Source: Paraburkholderia aromaticivorans
GTDB lineage: Bacteria; Pseudomonadota; Gammaproteobacteria; Burkholderiales; Burkholderiaceae
DNA length: 64,000 nucleotides
Assembly: GCF_002278075.1 (NCBI RefSeq)
Contig: NZ_CP022990.1
Span: forward strand, 2,108,001 to 2,172,000
Direction: 5' to 3'
In this document: in pieces, positions 28,308 through 39,307 of the stretch
How positions within the stretch are numbered: position 1 is the stretch's first letter
How the letters are laid out: the number at the start of each line of letters is the position of its first letter
The notes under the pieces: generated by a model
The model's input: the letters and a program-made list of their open reading frames with translations, nothing else
What the model was told of the DNA's origin: nothing
The model's database searches: none
Translations under genes and position numbers: made by a program

Positions 28308-28356
28308 GCCCGCTCATCTTCCCCGCGCGGTCACTGCGGGCAAAGATGCGGGGAAG
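28308..28356 (+). promoter_or_regulatory. Mutually exclusive hairpins between the leader ORF and asd
   Basis: Three pairings compete. GCCCGC (28308-28313) can pair with GCGGGC (28336-28341). CATCTT plus CCCGC (28315-28326) can pair with GCGGG plus AAGATG (28336-28348). CTTCCCCGC (28318-28326) can pair perfectly with GCGGGGAAG (28348-28356). Only weak T-richness (GTTTCC) follows the last hairpin, so control could be at translation or by another termination route. The asd ribosome-binding site (GAAGGG, 28366-28371) lies ten bases after. Confidence 0.6.
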
Positions 28357-28380
28357 TTTCCACTCGAAGGGTATGAAGTC

Positions 28381-29502
28381 ATGAACGTAGGTCTCGTAGG
28401 TTGGCGCGGCATGGTCGGCAGCGTCCTGATGCAACGCATGCAGCAGGAAGGCGATTTCGATCTTATCGAACCGGTGTTTTTCAGCACCAGCAACGCGGGC
28501 GGCAACGCGCCGTCGTTCGCCAAGAACGAGACCAAGCTCAAAGATGCGACAAGCATCGAAGACCTGAAGAAGTGCGAAGCGATCATCTCGTGCCAAGGTG
28601 GCGACTACACGAATGAGGTGTTCCCGAAGCTGCGCGCGGCGGGCTGGAACGGCTACTGGATCGACGCGGCTTCGTCGCTGCGCATGAAGGACGACGCGGT
28701 CATCATTCTCGATCCGGTCAACCTCGACGTGATCAAGAACGCGCTGGTCAAAGGCCAGAAGAACTTCATCGGCGGCAATTGCACGGTCAGCCTGATGCTG
28801 ATGGCGCTCGGCGGCCTGTTCCGCGAAAACCTCGTCGACTGGATGACGGCCATGACGTATCAGGCCGCTTCCGGCGCGGGCGCGCAAAACATGCGCGAAC
28901 TGCTGCAGCAAATGGGCACGCTGTACGGTGCAGCCAAGGAAGATCTGGCTGATCCGTCGTCGGCGATTCTCGACATCGATCGCCGCGTGCTTTCCGCGAT
29001 GAACAGCGACCGCATGCCGACCGACAACTTCGGCGTGTCGCTCGCCGGCTCGCTGATTCCGTGGATCGACAAGGATCTCGGCAACGGCATGTCGAAAGAA
29101 GAGTGGAAGGGCGGCGCGGAAACCAACAAGATTCTCGGCAAGCCGGCCATGGGCACGCCGGGTTCGATTCCGGTGGACGGCCTGTGCGTGCGGATCGGCG
29201 CCATGCGCTGCCACTCGCAGGCACTGACGATCAAGCTGAACAAGGACGTGCCGCTGGACGAAGTGAACAGCATCCTTGCGTCGGGCAACGACTGGGTGAA
29301 AGTGGTGCCGAACGAGCGTGAAGCGTCGATGCGCGATCTGTCCCCGGCAGTCGTGACAGGCACGCTGACGGTGCCGGTCGGCCGCGTGCGCAAACTGGCG
29401 ATGGGCGGCGAATATCTGTCGGCTTTCACGGTCGGCGATCAGCTGCTGTGGGGCGCTGCGGAGCCGCTGCGTCGCATGCTTCGCATTGTGCTCGACAAGT
29501 AA
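28381..29502 (+). CDS. asd: Aspartate-semialdehyde dehydrogenase
   Basis: Enzyme of 373 residues that reduces aspartyl phosphate to aspartate semialdehyde, the shared precursor of Lys, Thr, Met and Ile and of diaminopimelate. The N-terminal loop is [18 protein letters not shown], the catalytic cysteine lies in [10 protein letters not shown] (near 135) and the active-site histidine in [11 protein letters not shown] (near 277). Length and motifs match the E. coli type. ATG 28381 follows GAAGGG; an upstream frame from 28306 runs through the hairpin region and is not used. The preceding leader ORF suggests control by aspartate-family amino acids. A good terminator follows. Confidence 0.96.
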   Translation: MNVGLVGWRGMVGSVLMQRMQQEGDFDLIEPVFFSTSNAGGNAPSFAKNETKLKDATSIEDLKKCEAIISCQGGDYTNEVFPKLRAAGWNGYWIDAASSLRMKDDAVIILDPVNLDVIKNALVKGQKNFIGGNCTVSLMLMALGGLFRENLVDWMTAMTYQAASGAGAQNMRELLQQMGTLYGAAKEDLADPSSAILDIDRRVLSAMNSDRMPTDNFGVSLAGSLIPWIDKDLGNGMSKEEWKGGAETNKILGKPAMGTPGSIPVDGLCVRIGAMRCHSQALTIKLNKDVPLDEVNSILASGNDWVKVVPNEREASMRDLSPAVVTGTLTVPVGRVRKLAMGGEYLSAFTVGDQLLWGAAEPLRRMLRIVLDK

Positions 29503-29540
29503 AGTAAACTACGCGCTCACGACGCGTAGAAAACTCAAGA

Positions 29541-29567
29541 AGCGTCGCGCTTGCGCGGCGCTTTTTT
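29541..29567 (+). terminator. Intrinsic terminator after asd
   Basis: Stem AGCGTCGCG (29541-29549) / CGCGGCGCT (29554-29562) with CTTG loop and one G-T pair, then TTTTT. Confidence 0.9.
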
Positions 29568-29641
29568 CATTGTGTGCTCCGATTATCTTGTCTCTCTCCA
29601 ACCGCAAAAAAGGGCTGCGCGCTGACGCGCCAGGAGTCCCG

Positions 29642-32167
29642 ATGAACCTTCGACTCTCATCCCTTCGGGCTATGTTCGTTCATCAAGGCGCGCACCGAAT
29701 CGCGGCCGCGGCCGCTTTGGCGCTCGCGCTGGCCAGCGCCGGCGTGGGCAGCGCGCTTGCCGCGCCAGGCGACGCAGCGAGCGCGCCGGACGCGGCCTCC
29801 GTTTCGTACGCGAACGGTGGTCAATTTACGGTGCGGCCCGGGCAGTCGCTGAACGACGTGGCGATTGCCGTCACGCAGTCGCACGACCGGGCGACGCTCG
29901 CACGAGCTTCGCGCGCGCTGTTCGAGGCGAACCCGAACGCCTTCATGAGTCACGACCCGAGCCGGATGCGCGTGGGTGCGGTGCTGACGGTTCCGGTGCT
30001 GGATGCGTCGGGCGCGTTGGCTGCGTCGTCGGCGGGTGTTGCGTCGGCTGGTTCCGCGGCTGCCGCTACGACGTCTGCTTCCGCACCGGGCGCGGCGGCG
30101 GCGAGCAGCGTGGCGCAGGCGAATGCGGTGGCGGCTAGTGCAGCCAGCGCTGCGGCGCACGCGGCGACGCCGGCCGCCCCTGCCGTTTCGGCGGCGGCCA
30201 GTGCAACGGCCGAGGGGAGTTCGGCGAGTGCGGGTGGCGCGGGTTCCTCTGCGCCGGTCGCAGGGTCGCAGGCACCGGCGTCGCCGGCCAGCACCGCTCA
30301 TGAATGGACCGGCTCGATTCAACCCTCGGCCAGCGAGGCAGCTGAAACCGCGTCGGCGTCCGGACCCGGCACAACGGCGGGGACGGGCGCCGCACAACCG
30401 GCCTCGCAGCCGCGTGCGCAGGTCTCGAGCTTGCAGCAATTGCTTGCGCTGAAAAATCGCGTGCTGATGGAGTTACAGAAGCATGGTATCGGCGGTACGC
30501 CGGCTGTGACGGGCGGCGCTTCGACCAGCGTCGCTCAGCCGGCGCCTGGCGCGTCTTCAGCGGCGGCTGCACCTGGTCACGTCGCTAGCCCGGCGGCTTC
30601 GACGTCGAAAGATGTCGGGATGTCGCAGACGGAACTGAGCGTGGCGGCGGCGGTCGGCGCGGCGCTGGTTGCGCTGCTCGCGGCGTTGCGTATGGGTCGC
30701 CGCAAGCGCGAGCGTGCAGCGGCGGCTGAAGCTGTGTCGGCGGGCGGCGGTGCGGGAGTGTCCGGGCGGGCAGCGAGCCCGCAAGACACTGTGTCGACAC
30801 ACGAGCAAACGCCGGACGCTGACGACGAGGCAGCCGTGCGAAATGCGGCGGCGCTGGCGGCGACTGAGCGTGAAGCAGCGGAAGGCGAGGCGGCGGCGCG
30901 TGAGATGGCGGAACGCGCAGCGGCCGAGCGCGACGCGGAAATGCGCCGGGCCGCGGCGCGGGAGGCCGAGGAGCAGGCAGCGGCGGAACATGCGGCGACG
31001 CAGCGCGCAGCCGCGGAACAGACGGCTGCGGCGGAACGTGAGACCGCGGAACGAGCTGCGGGGGAACGCGAGGCCGCGGAACGAGCTGCGGGGGAACGTG
31101 AGGCTGCGGAACGAGCTGCGGCAGAACGCGAGGCTGCGGAACAGGCTGCGGCAGCGGAACACTCAGCGGCAAAACAAGCCGCAACAGAACATTCCGCATC
31201 CGCCCACGAAGCCGCTGCTCACGAGATCATCCCGGTGCAAGACCCCGGCGCGCCCCAGCGCCTCTCGCAAGAGTACGACGCAACATCCGCAGCCGTCGAA
31301 GCCGCGCAAGTCGATCCGAACATCGCGCCGTCCGCTCAGAGCGATTTCGCGCCCGAACCTCTTCCGGCGCCGCCTCTCGATCACTTCGATGATGCGACCA
31401 TGGCCGCGAGCCTTGCCGCGGCTGCGGAACTCGGCGCCGAGGCGTTGCCGCTGGCGCCGCCCGAGCCTCTCGACGAAGCCTTTCCGCATGAGGAGCCCGT
31501 TCATCGCCTGCATTGGGATGACGCGCCGGCCGCACCGCAGGAACCGTTGCTCGAACCGCATCGGTCGGGCGAGACCGGCACCGCAGACGGCGCGTCGAGC
31601 CTCGCGCCAGCACCGTTGGCGCAAACGCAGCCCGCGTCCGCCGTGCCGACCGAGTTTCCGCGCGACGCCGTGGATGCCTTCGGCAGCCTCGACATGGCGT
31701 TGCCGCCGCGCGTCGAGTCGTCCGCTGACCATGTGCATGCGCCCGCTTCGCTGTCGACGCAGCCGGTGTCGTCGCCGGAAGCCACGGCGAAACAATCCGC
31801 CGCCGAGCACCACCCGGACGACACGCCGCACATTGCCGACGAGATCGCCGCCGGCACCGCAGGCCCCGCGGCCGTCGCCGGGCTGGGTGCCGGTCTGGGC
31901 GCGGGCTTCGGTGCGTCCGGCTTCGGCGCGCTGAAGCTCGATTTCGACCTCGAGTTGCCGCCCAGCCCGGCCGAGCCGTTGCCGGCGTTCACCCAGGCCG
32001 ATCTCACACGGATCGCCCGCAACAAGCTCGACCTGGCTGCCGAGTACATCGAACTCGGCGATTTGTCCGGCGCGCGCGCGCTCATCAACGAAGTGATCGA
32101 GACGAACGATCCGGGCACGCGCACTGAGGCCCGCGCGTTGCTTTCGACGCTCGCACCGTTGTCGTGA
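29642..32167 (+). CDS. FimV-like inner-membrane protein
   Basis: Protein of 841 residues from ATG 29642, which follows GGAG. It has a signal/anchor segment (about 18-41), a LysM-like region with [13 protein letters not shown] and [10 protein letters not shown] (61-120) characteristic of FimV, a long Ala/Ser-rich linker and a membrane helix near 330-352 ([21 protein letters not shown]). A cytoplasmic Ala/Glu/Arg-rich coiled coil (about 400-520) contains a 10-residue repeat. The C-terminal FimV domain (about 785-841, [22 protein letters not shown]) is TPR-like. In Pseudomonas and relatives FimV organises poles and type IV pilus assembly. The stop overlaps the truA start (GTGA), an arrangement also known elsewhere. 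Confidence 0.85.
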   Translation: MNLRLSSLRAMFVHQGAHRIAAAAALALALASAGVGSALAAPGDAASAPDAASVSYANGGQFTVRPGQSLNDVAIAVTQSHDRATLARASRALFEANPNAFMSHDPSRMRVGAVLTVPVLDASGALAASSAGVASAGSAAAATTSASAPGAAAASSVAQANAVAASAASAAAHAATPAAPAVSAAASATAEGSSASAGGAGSSAPVAGSQAPASPASTAHEWTGSIQPSASEAAETASASGPGTTAGTGAAQPASQPRAQVSSLQQLLALKNRVLMELQKHGIGGTPAVTGGASTSVAQPAPGASSAAAAPGHVASPAASTSKDVGMSQTELSVAAAVGAALVALLAALRMGRRKRERAAAAEAVSAGGGAGVSGRAASPQDTVSTHEQTPDADDEAAVRNAAALAATEREAAEGEAAAREMAERAAAERDAEMRRAAAREAEEQAAAEHAATQRAAAEQTAAAERETAERAAGEREAAERAAGEREAAERAAAEREAAEQAAAAEHSAAKQAATEHSASAHEAAAHEIIPVQDPGAPQRLSQEYDATSAAVEAAQVDPNIAPSAQSDFAPEPLPAPPLDHFDDATMAASLAAAAELGAEALPLAPPEPLDEAFPHEEPVHRLHWDDAPAAPQEPLLEPHRSGETGTADGASSLAPAPLAQTQPASAVPTEFPRDAVDAFGSLDMALPPRVESSADHVHAPASLSTQPVSSPEATAKQSAAEHHPDDTPHIADEIAAGTAGPAAVAGLGAGLGAGFGASGFGALKLDFDLELPPSPAEPLPAFTQADLTRIARNKLDLAAEYIELGDLSGARALINEVIETNDPGTRTEARALLSTLAPLS
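31046..31155 (+). repeat. In-frame 30-bp tandem repeat in the fimV-like gene
   Basis: Three full 30-bp units (31046, 31076 and 31106) and a partial fourth each begin GCGGAACGAGCTGCG and encode [14 protein letters not shown] decapeptides. Units 1 and 2 differ at only a few bases, suggesting recent copy-number change. Confidence 0.85.
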
Positions 32168-32976
32168 AGCGTATTGCTCTAGGCGTCCAGTACGACGGCT
32201 CGGCATTCTGCGGTTGGCAGTCGCAGCCGCACGGCAACACCGTGCAGGACGAGCTCGAACGGGCGCTGCGCGAGTTCGCGCAGACGCCGGTGCATACCGT
32301 CGTGGCGGGCCGCACGGATACGGGCGTGCACGGTCTCGGCCAGGTCGTGCACTTCGATACCGAACTGGATCGCGCGGACGTTTCCTGGGTGCGAGGCACC
32401 AATTCGTTTCTGCCGAAGACGATCTCGGTCCAGTGGGCCAAGCCCATGCCAGACGAGTTTCACGCGCGTTTCTCGGCGTTCGAACGGACCTATTACTACG
32501 TGCTTTACGTCCATCCGGTGCGCTCGCCGATGCTGGCAACGCGCGCCGGCTGGGTGCACGCGGCGCTCGACGTGGACGCGATGCGGGCGGCCACGGCTCA
32601 TGTGATCGGCGAGCACGACTTTTCGGCTTTCCGCTCGTCGCAATGCCAGTCGAAAACACCGTTCAAGCACTTGTATCAGATCGACGTCCAGCAGCAGGGC
32701 GACTTCGTCCATTTCCGTTTTCGGGCGAACGCGTTCCTGCATCATATGGTGCGCAACCTGATGGGATGTCTGGTCTACATCGGCCGTGGCCGTCGCCCGG
32801 TCGAATGGATGGCCGAGGTGCTCGCAAGCCGCGATCGCGAGTTTGCTGCGCCGACCTTCATGCCCGACGGCCTGTATCTGGCGCAGGTGGGCTATCCTGA
32901 GCAATTCGCCGTACCCGCGCCGCAAACGGGCAGCGTGCCGTGGAGTACCGTATGGACCGAGCAGGCGTCAACATGA
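32164..32976 (+). CDS. truA: tRNA pseudouridine(38-40) synthase
   Basis: Enzyme of 270 residues that modifies U38-U40 in the tRNA anticodon arm. The catalytic aspartate is Asp52 in [18 protein letters not shown]. Other family segments are [29 protein letters not shown] and [17 protein letters not shown]. The start is GTG 32164, overlapping the fimV-like stop by four bases, and the stop overlaps trpF (ATGA), so expression is translationally coupled on both sides. Confidence 0.95.
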   Translation: MKRIALGVQYDGSAFCGWQSQPHGNTVQDELERALREFAQTPVHTVVAGRTDTGVHGLGQVVHFDTELDRADVSWVRGTNSFLPKTISVQWAKPMPDEFHARFSAFERTYYYVLYVHPVRSPMLATRAGWVHAALDVDAMRAATAHVIGEHDFSAFRSSQCQSKTPFKHLYQIDVQQQGDFVHFRFRANAFLHHMVRNLMGCLVYIGRGRRPVEWMAEVLASRDREFAAPTFMPDGLYLAQVGYPEQFAVPAPQTGSVPWSTVWTEQAST

Positions 32977-33683
32977 AATCGACCGAACATCTCGCGAACG
33001 AATCCAATGCCCGCGTGGAGCAGGCCGTGCCGCATCGCACGCGCATCAAGCTGTGCGGCCTGTCGAAGCCGGAAGACGTCGCCCACGCGATCAACCTCGG
33101 CGCCGATGCGATCGGCCTCGTGTTCTATCCGCCTAGCCCGCGCTCGGTCAGCATTGCGCAGGCGGTCGAGCTGGTGCACGACGTGCCGCCGTTCGTGTCG
33201 GTGGTCGGCCTCTTCGTGAACGCCACGCCGGACTGGATCCGCGAGGTGGTGAGCAACGTCGGGCTCACGCTGTTGCAGTTTCACGGCGACGAGACCGCGG
33301 AGCAGTGCGAATCGCTCGCCGGCGTCGCGGGTTTGCCTTGGTTGCGCGCGTTGCGCGTTGCGTCGGATACTCAGCCGGCCGATTTGGTAAAATCGGCTCT
33401 TAGCTATTCAGCAGCCAGCGGCCTTCTGTTCGACACCCATGTCGAAGGATACGGCGGCGGCGGGAAGGTCTTCGATTGGTCACTTATTCCAGCAGGGCTC
33501 GCGCGTCGGGCCGTTTTGAGTGGTGGGTTGAGCGCGCAAAACGTCAGTGATGCGATCCATCGCGTGCGCCCGTACGCGGTCGATGTCTCTAGCGGCATCG
33601 AAACGCCGGGCGCCAAGGGCGTGAAAGATCACGCCCGGATGGCGGCGTTCGTACGCGCAGTGCGCGCAGCGGACGCCGAATGA
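32973..33683 (+). CDS. trpF: Phosphoribosylanthranilate isomerase
   Basis: TIM-barrel enzyme of 236 residues for the third step of tryptophan synthesis. The general base is Cys28 in [13 protein letters not shown], followed by [21 protein letters not shown] and the general acid Asp in [12 protein letters not shown]. The phosphate-binding end is [17 protein letters not shown] 32973 overlaps the truA stop; upstream in-frame GTG 32940 and ATG 32952 lie inside truA. A free-standing TrpF (not fused to TrpC) next to trpB and trpA is usual in betaproteobacteria. Confidence 0.95.
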   Translation: MKSTEHLANESNARVEQAVPHRTRIKLCGLSKPEDVAHAINLGADAIGLVFYPPSPRSVSIAQAVELVHDVPPFVSVVGLFVNATPDWIREVVSNVGLTLLQFHGDETAEQCESLAGVAGLPWLRALRVASDTQPADLVKSALSYSAASGLLFDTHVEGYGGGGKVFDWSLIPAGLARRAVLSGGLSAQNVSDAIHRVRPYAVDVSSGIETPGAKGVKDHARMAAFVRAVRAADAE

Positions 33684-33743
33684 TTCCGGCGCCGCAATGC
33701 TCTCGCACGAGAGCCGCGCGCCACACTGAGAAGAGTGATCATC

Positions 33744-34937
33744 ATGTATAACTTGCCTGACAAAAGAGGTCATTTCGGCCAATTTGGCGGCACGTTCGTC
33801 GCTGAAACGCTGGTTCACGCGCTCGACGAATTGCGTGCGGCCTACGAGAAATTCCAGAAAGATCCCGACTTCGTCGCCGAATACGAGCGCGAATTGAAGT
33901 ATTTCGTCGGCCGACCGTCGCCCATTTATCACGCACAGCGTTGGAGCGAGATGCTGGGCGGCGCGCAGATGTTCCTCAAGCGAGAGGACCTGAATCACAC
34001 CGGCGCGCACAAGATCAACAACGTGATCGGCCAGGCGCTGCTCGCCAAACGCATGGGCAAACCGCGCGTGATCGCGGAAACCGGCGCCGGGCAGCATGGC
34101 GTGGCCACGGCCACCATCGCTGCGCGTTTCGGCATGGAGTGCGTGGTCTACATGGGTGTCGAAGACGTGCGCCGCCAAGCCGCCAACGTGTACCGGATGA
34201 AACTGCTCGGCGCGACTGTCGTGCCGGTCGAGTCTGGCTCGCGCACCCTGAAGGACGCGTTGAATGAAGCCATGCGCGACTGGGTGACGAACGTCGAAGA
34301 CACGTTCTATATCATCGGCACGGTGGCGGGACCGCATCCGTACCCGATGATGGTGCGCGACTTCCAGCGCGTGATCGGCGACGAATGCAAGGTGCAAATG
34401 CCGGAGCTGGTCGGTCGGCAACCCGATGCGGTGATCGCGTGTGTCGGCGGTGGATCGAACGCAATGGGCATCTTTTACCCGTATATTGACGACGTTTCCG
34501 TGAAGTTGATCGGCGTCGAAGCAGCCGGCGACGGCATCGAAACCGGCCGCCACGCCGCTTCGCTGATCGGCGGAAGTCCTGGCGTGCTGCACGGCAACCG
34601 CACTTACCTTCTTCAGGATGAAAACGGCCAGATCATCGAGACACATTCGGTGTCGGCGGGCCTGGATTATCCGGGAGTCGGCCCTGAGCATGCGTGGCTA
34701 AAAGAAAGCAAACGCGCGGAATACGTCGGCATCACCGACGAAGAAGCGCTCAAGGCGTTTCACGACTGTTGCCGCATCGAAGGCATTATTCCGGCGCTGG
34801 AATCTAGCCATGCGCTCGCCTACGCCGCGAAACTCGCGCCGACGCTGCCGAAAGACAAATACCTTCTGGTTAATTTGTCGGGCCGCGGCGACAAGGACAT
34901 GCATACGGTCGCTGAGCGATCGGGCATTCAGTTCTGA
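33744..34937 (+). CDS. trpB: Tryptophan synthase beta chain
   Basis: PLP enzyme joining indole and serine, 397 residues from ATG 33744 (as long as E. coli TrpB; in-frame GTG 33735 would add three residues). The PLP lysine is Lys90 in [11 protein letters not shown]. Seen also are the catalytic glutamate region [12 protein letters not shown], the phosphate loop [10 protein letters not shown], and [16 protein letters not shown]. It should form the alpha2-beta2 complex with TrpA, but a DNA methyltransferase gene lies between trpB and trpA. Confidence 0.96.
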   Translation: MYNLPDKRGHFGQFGGTFVAETLVHALDELRAAYEKFQKDPDFVAEYERELKYFVGRPSPIYHAQRWSEMLGGAQMFLKREDLNHTGAHKINNVIGQALLAKRMGKPRVIAETGAGQHGVATATIAARFGMECVVYMGVEDVRRQAANVYRMKLLGATVVPVESGSRTLKDALNEAMRDWVTNVEDTFYIIGTVAGPHPYPMMVRDFQRVIGDECKVQMPELVGRQPDAVIACVGGGSNAMGIFYPYIDDVSVKLIGVEAAGDGIETGRHAASLIGGSPGVLHGNRTYLLQDENGQIIETHSVSAGLDYPGVGPEHAWLKESKRAEYVGITDEEALKAFHDCCRIEGIIPALESSHALAYAAKLAPTLPKDKYLLVNLSGRGDKDMHTVAERSGIQF

Positions 34938-34948
34938 GCGCCGCGACG

Positions 34949-35854
34949 ATGCGCGACGAGTTCGACGAGCCGCAGCCGGCAATTGACACCACGCCGGCCG
35001 CCGAGGTATTGGCGGCCGAGGCGCCCGCAGGGCTGTTGCCGCAGGTGCCCGCCGGCATCAAGCTGTTGAACCGCGATTTTCTGTCCGATGTAGCGAACAT
35101 TCCCGACGGGTCGATCGACCTGATCCTGTGCGATCCGCCTTACGGGCTCGGCAAGGATTACGGCAACGACTCCGACATGCGCACAGGCGAGGACTTCCTC
35201 GCCTGGACGCGTGGCTGGCTCGAGCTGGCTATTCCGAAGCTCAAGCCGTCGGGTTCGCTCTACATTTTCTGCACATGGCAGTACGCGCCGGAAATCTTCA
35301 GCTTCCTGAAGACAAAACTCACGATGATCAACGAAATCATCTGGGACCGGCGTGTGCCGAGCATGGGCGGAACAGTGCGCCGTTTTACTTCGGTGCATGA
35401 CAACATCGGCTTTTTCGCGGTGTCGAAGGATTACTTCTTCGATCTCGATCCCGTCCGCATCCCGTACGATGCCGCCACGAAGAAGGCGCGTTCGCGTAAA
35501 TTGTTCGAAGGCAGCAAGTGGCTCGAGGTTGGCTATAATCCAAAGGACGTCTGGTCGGTATCGCGTCTGCATCGGCAACACGCCGAGCGTGTCGCGCATC
35601 CCACCCAGAAGCCTCTGGAAATCGTCGAGCGTATGGTGCTGGCAAGTTGTCCGAAGGGCGGCCGCGTGCTCGACCCTTTCATGGGCAGCGGCACCACTGC
35701 AGTCGCTTGCGCCCGTCAGCAGCGCGAATTCGTCGGCTATGAGATCAATGAAAGTTACTGCGCGATCGCGCGGGAGCGCGTCAGCGCTGCCGCCGCTCCT
35801 CCGGTAGCGCGCCGGGTCAAAGCCAAAACTCAACGGCAGACCGAAGCGCAGTGA
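34949..35854 (+). CDS. Orphan DNA adenine methyltransferase (beta-class order) inside the trp genes
   Basis: Protein of 301 residues. The catalytic motif IV DPPY (62-65, [14 protein letters not shown]) comes before motif I FMGSGTT (244-250, SAM-binding), with about 180 residues carrying the target-recognition region between them. This order marks beta-class N6-adenine or N4-cytosine methyltransferases; DPPY favours N6-adenine. [14 protein letters not shown] is the conserved motif before motif I. It starts 11 bp after trpB and ends 46 bp before trpA on the same strand. No restriction endonuclease gene is nearby, so it is an orphan regulatory-type enzyme. I recall that a related Burkholderia cenocepacia protein (BCAM0992) was assigned GTWWAC; the target here is not deducible from sequence alone. 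Confidence 0.88.
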   Translation: MRDEFDEPQPAIDTTPAAEVLAAEAPAGLLPQVPAGIKLLNRDFLSDVANIPDGSIDLILCDPPYGLGKDYGNDSDMRTGEDFLAWTRGWLELAIPKLKPSGSLYIFCTWQYAPEIFSFLKTKLTMINEIIWDRRVPSMGGTVRRFTSVHDNIGFFAVSKDYFFDLDPVRIPYDAATKKARSRKLFEGSKWLEVGYNPKDVWSVSRLHRQHAERVAHPTQKPLEIVERMVLASCPKGGRVLDPFMGSGTTAVACARQQREFVGYEINESYCAIARERVSAAAAPPVARRVKAKTQRQTEAQ

Positions 35855-35900
35855 GCGTGCGATCGGCATGCTGCGCGGTAACTCAATTCGAGAATATTCC

Positions 35901-36713
35901 ATGTCCCGTATCAAGAACACGTTTGCTGCGCTGTCCGCCCAAGGCAAAAAAGGCCTGATTCCGTTTATGACGGCCGGCGACCCCGACCCAGCCCGCACCG
36001 TCGAATTCATGCATGCGCTCGCCGCCGGCGGCGCGGATGTCATCGAACTCGGCGTGCCGTTTTCCGATCCGATGGCCGACGGGCCGGTCATCCAGCAGTC
36101 TTCGGAGCGCGCATTGGCGCACGGCGTGTCGCTGCGCCACGTGATCGCCGACGTCAAACGCTTTCGCGAAACCAACGGCACGACGCCTGTGGTGCTGATG
36201 GGCTACGCTAACCCCATCGAGCGCATGGGCGCCGAGGCTTTTGCAAAAGCAGCGAAAGAAGCCGGCGTGGACGGCGTGCTGGTTGTCGACTACCCTCCTG
36301 AAGAGTGTGCTAACTTCGCCGAACAGATGCGATCTGCGGGTATTGATCCAATCTTTCTGCTTGCGCCCACGTCGACCGACGAACGCATTGCGGAAGTCGG
36401 GAAAATCGCCAGCGGCTACGTCTATTACGTGTCGTTGAAAGGGGTGACCGGAGCGGCGAATCTGGACGTTTCCAGCATCGCGAGTAAAATCCCGGCCATC
36501 AAGTCGCGCGTCCCCCTGCCGGTGGGCGTCGGTTTCGGTATCCGCGACGCGCAAAGCGCGCGTGCGGTGGCCGAAGTGTCCGATGCCGTCGTGATCGGCA
36601 GCCGTATCGTGCAATTGCTGGAACAAGCGGCACCCGACACCGCCGCCGAGACGCTCACGCGTTTCGTCGCCGAGGTGCGCGAGGCGTTGGACAGCATCGC
36701 GACTGCCCGATAA
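35901..36713 (+). CDS. trpA: Tryptophan synthase alpha chain
   Basis: TIM-barrel subunit of 270 residues that cleaves indole-glycerol phosphate. The catalytic pair Glu49 and Asp60 ([16 protein letters not shown]) has the same numbering as E. coli TrpA. Also seen are [17 protein letters not shown] and GVTGAANLD, plus the phosphate-binding [14 protein letters not shown] 35901 is chosen; the longer frame from 35868 adds non-conserved residues. Preceded by the methyltransferase gene, followed by accD. Confidence 0.96.
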   Translation: MSRIKNTFAALSAQGKKGLIPFMTAGDPDPARTVEFMHALAAGGADVIELGVPFSDPMADGPVIQQSSERALAHGVSLRHVIADVKRFRETNGTTPVVLMGYANPIERMGAEAFAKAAKEAGVDGVLVVDYPPEECANFAEQMRSAGIDPIFLLAPTSTDERIAEVGKIASGYVYYVSLKGVTGAANLDVSSIASKIPAIKSRVPLPVGVGFGIRDAQSARAVAEVSDAVVIGSRIVQLLEQAAPDTAAETLTRFVAEVREALDSIATAR

Positions 36714-36794
36714 CAGTTAATTTTTGTCTTCTGTAGTGTGAGCGGCGGGCTTGTCCCGCCGTTTGCGCGACCGTAGACCCCAGAAGGATTCAAT

Positions 36795-37667
<873 letters not shown>

Positions 37668-37729
37668 GCAGGCTCCGCGGCGGAGGGTTGTCGCGCTTTA
37701 TCGAGCGCGCCCACCGTCGAAAAACAGTA

Positions 37730-37766
37730 AAAATAGCGCGCCGCGTGAGTGATCAAGCGGCGCGCT
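37730..37766. terminator. Hairpin between accD and folC with T-tract on the minus strand
   Basis: A perfect 10-bp stem AGCGCGCCGC (37735-37744) / GCGGCGCGCT (37757-37766) has a 12-nt loop. Read on the plus strand only GTCATTT follows. Read on the minus strand ATTTTT follows, giving a better terminator for antisense transcription. It may weakly reduce accD to folC read-through. Confidence 0.5.
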
Positions 37767-37874
37767 GTCATTTCCGGGATAATCACGGTCTCGCAACGTA
37801 GCGCCGGTTTCCGGCGACGGCCAGCGCAGACGGCATAGTTTCCGCGCATAAACTGCCCGGCAGACCAGGCTCTG

Positions 37875-37910
37875 GCCGCAGCCGCAGCCGCAGCCGCAGC
37901 CGCAGCCGCA
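37875..37910. repeat. (GCCGCA)6 hexanucleotide tandem repeat
   Basis: Six exact copies of GCCGCA, followed by a partial copy, lie about 57 bases upstream of folC in non-coding DNA. Copy number could vary by slippage, which would change promoter or leader spacing rather than a reading frame. Confidence 0.9.
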
Positions 37911-37967
37911 GCGGACCGCTCGGCGCATTTGCAATACTGCCAAATCGATTCACTCGCGATTCATCCG

Positions 37968-39278
37968 ATGACCACATTCCCCACCCTCGACGCGTGGCTC
38001 ACGCACCTCGAATCCGCGCATCCGGTCGGCATCGACATGGGTCTTTCCCGCATCAGCCAGGTGCGCGACGCAATGCGGCTGTCGTTCGCGTGTCCGGTGA
38101 TCACGGTTGGCGGTACGAACGGCAAGGGCTCCACGTGCGCGATCCTCGAAGCCATTTTGCTGCGCGCAGGTTTCACGGTCGGCTGCCATACCTCGCCGCA
38201 CCTGCTCTCGTTCAATGAGCGCGCGCGAGTGAACGGCGAAATGGCCAGCGATGCGGACCTGCTGCCGCACTTCGAAGCCGTCGAAGCCGCGCGCCTGAGC
38301 CTCGCCGAGCCGGTCACCCTGACGTATTTCGAATTCACGACGCTGGCGATCATGAGCCTGTTCGCGTCGCGCGGACTGGATGCGGTGATTTTCGAAGTCG
38401 GCCTGGGCGGCCGCCTCGATGCGGTCAATATCCTTGACACCGATTGCGCGATCATCACCAGCATCGATATCGATCACACGGACTATCTCGGCGACACGCG
38501 TGAAAAAATCGCCTTGGAAAAGGCCGGCATCTTCCGCCCGGGCAAGCCGGCAATTTGCGCGGATCCGGTGCCGCCGCAGTCGCTGATCGATTACGCGGAA
38601 AAAATCGGCGCGCAATTGTGGCTGTTCGGTCGCGATTTCCATTATGAAGGTCAGGCGGGTAGCGAACGCCAGCAATGGAGCTACGTCGGCCCGACCATGC
38701 GGCGTTCCGCGCTGGCCTATCCGGCGCTGCGCGGCGCGAATCAGTTGATCAACACGTCGGCGGCGCTCGCCGGTCTCGAAGCGCTGCGTGACCGCTTACC
38801 GGTGTCGGCACAGGACATCCGCCTCGGCCTTGCGAACGTGGAACTGCCGGGGCGTTTCCAGGTGCTGCCGGGCAAGCCGGCCATCGTGCTGGATGTCGGT
38901 CACAATCCGCACGCGGCCGCGGTGCTGACGCAAAACCTCGGCAATATGGGCTTTTTCCCCTACACCTACGCGGTGTTCGGCGCGATGCGCGACAAGGATA
39001 TTGCCGGCGTGTTGTCGCATCTGAAAGACGAAATCGATCATTGGTGCGTGACCGATTTGCCGACGCCGCGCGCGGCGTCGGCGGAACAACTCGAAGCGGC
39101 CTTGCGCGAGCAGGGCGTAGGCGAGAGCGCCGACAGCAGCGTGACGCGCTATGCGACGCCGGCCGAGGCTTTCCAAGACGCGCTAAAACGAGCGTCAGAG
39201 AATGATAGAATCGTGGTTTTCGGCAGTTTCTATACGGTAGCGGGTGTCATGGCCTACCGTAAATCGCAGCAACACTGA
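37968..39278 (+). CDS. folC: Bifunctional folylpolyglutamate / dihydrofolate synthase
   Basis: Ligase of 436 residues that adds glutamate to folates. The ATP loop GTNGKGST is at 49-56 (ITVGGTNGKGSTCAIL). Further marks are HTSPHLLSFNERARVNGE, FEVGLGGRLDAVNILD, IDIDHTDYLGDTREKIA with the metal histidine, and VLDVGHNPHAA in the C-terminal domain. ATG 37968 is preferred to an in-frame codon at 37929 because the conserved N-terminus begins there; the ribosome-binding site is weak. Confidence 0.95.
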   Translation: MTTFPTLDAWLTHLESAHPVGIDMGLSRISQVRDAMRLSFACPVITVGGTNGKGSTCAILEAILLRAGFTVGCHTSPHLLSFNERARVNGEMASDADLLPHFEAVEAARLSLAEPVTLTYFEFTTLAIMSLFASRGLDAVIFEVGLGGRLDAVNILDTDCAIITSIDIDHTDYLGDTREKIALEKAGIFRPGKPAICADPVPPQSLIDYAEKIGAQLWLFGRDFHYEGQAGSERQQWSYVGPTMRRSALAYPALRGANQLINTSAALAGLEALRDRLPVSAQDIRLGLANVELPGRFQVLPGKPAIVLDVGHNPHAAAVLTQNLGNMGFFPYTYAVFGAMRDKDIAGVLSHLKDEIDHWCVTDLPTPRAASAEQLEAALREQGVGESADSSVTRYATPAEAFQDALKRASENDRIVVFGSFYTVAGVMAYRKSQQH

Positions 39279-39307
39279 ACGGGCGCCAGCCTCGAACCAA
39301 GCGATTC

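Noticed and set aside
26842..29214. A 790-codon antisense frame covering leuB and part of asd
   Set aside because: It crosses an intergenic repeat, the leader ORF and two conserved genes. It is a composition shadow.
37875..37910. Phase-variation switch in an extended folC reading frame
   Set aside because: The repeat unit is six bases, so copy changes cannot shift a frame, and it lies upstream of the supported folC start. Only spacing effects remain possible.
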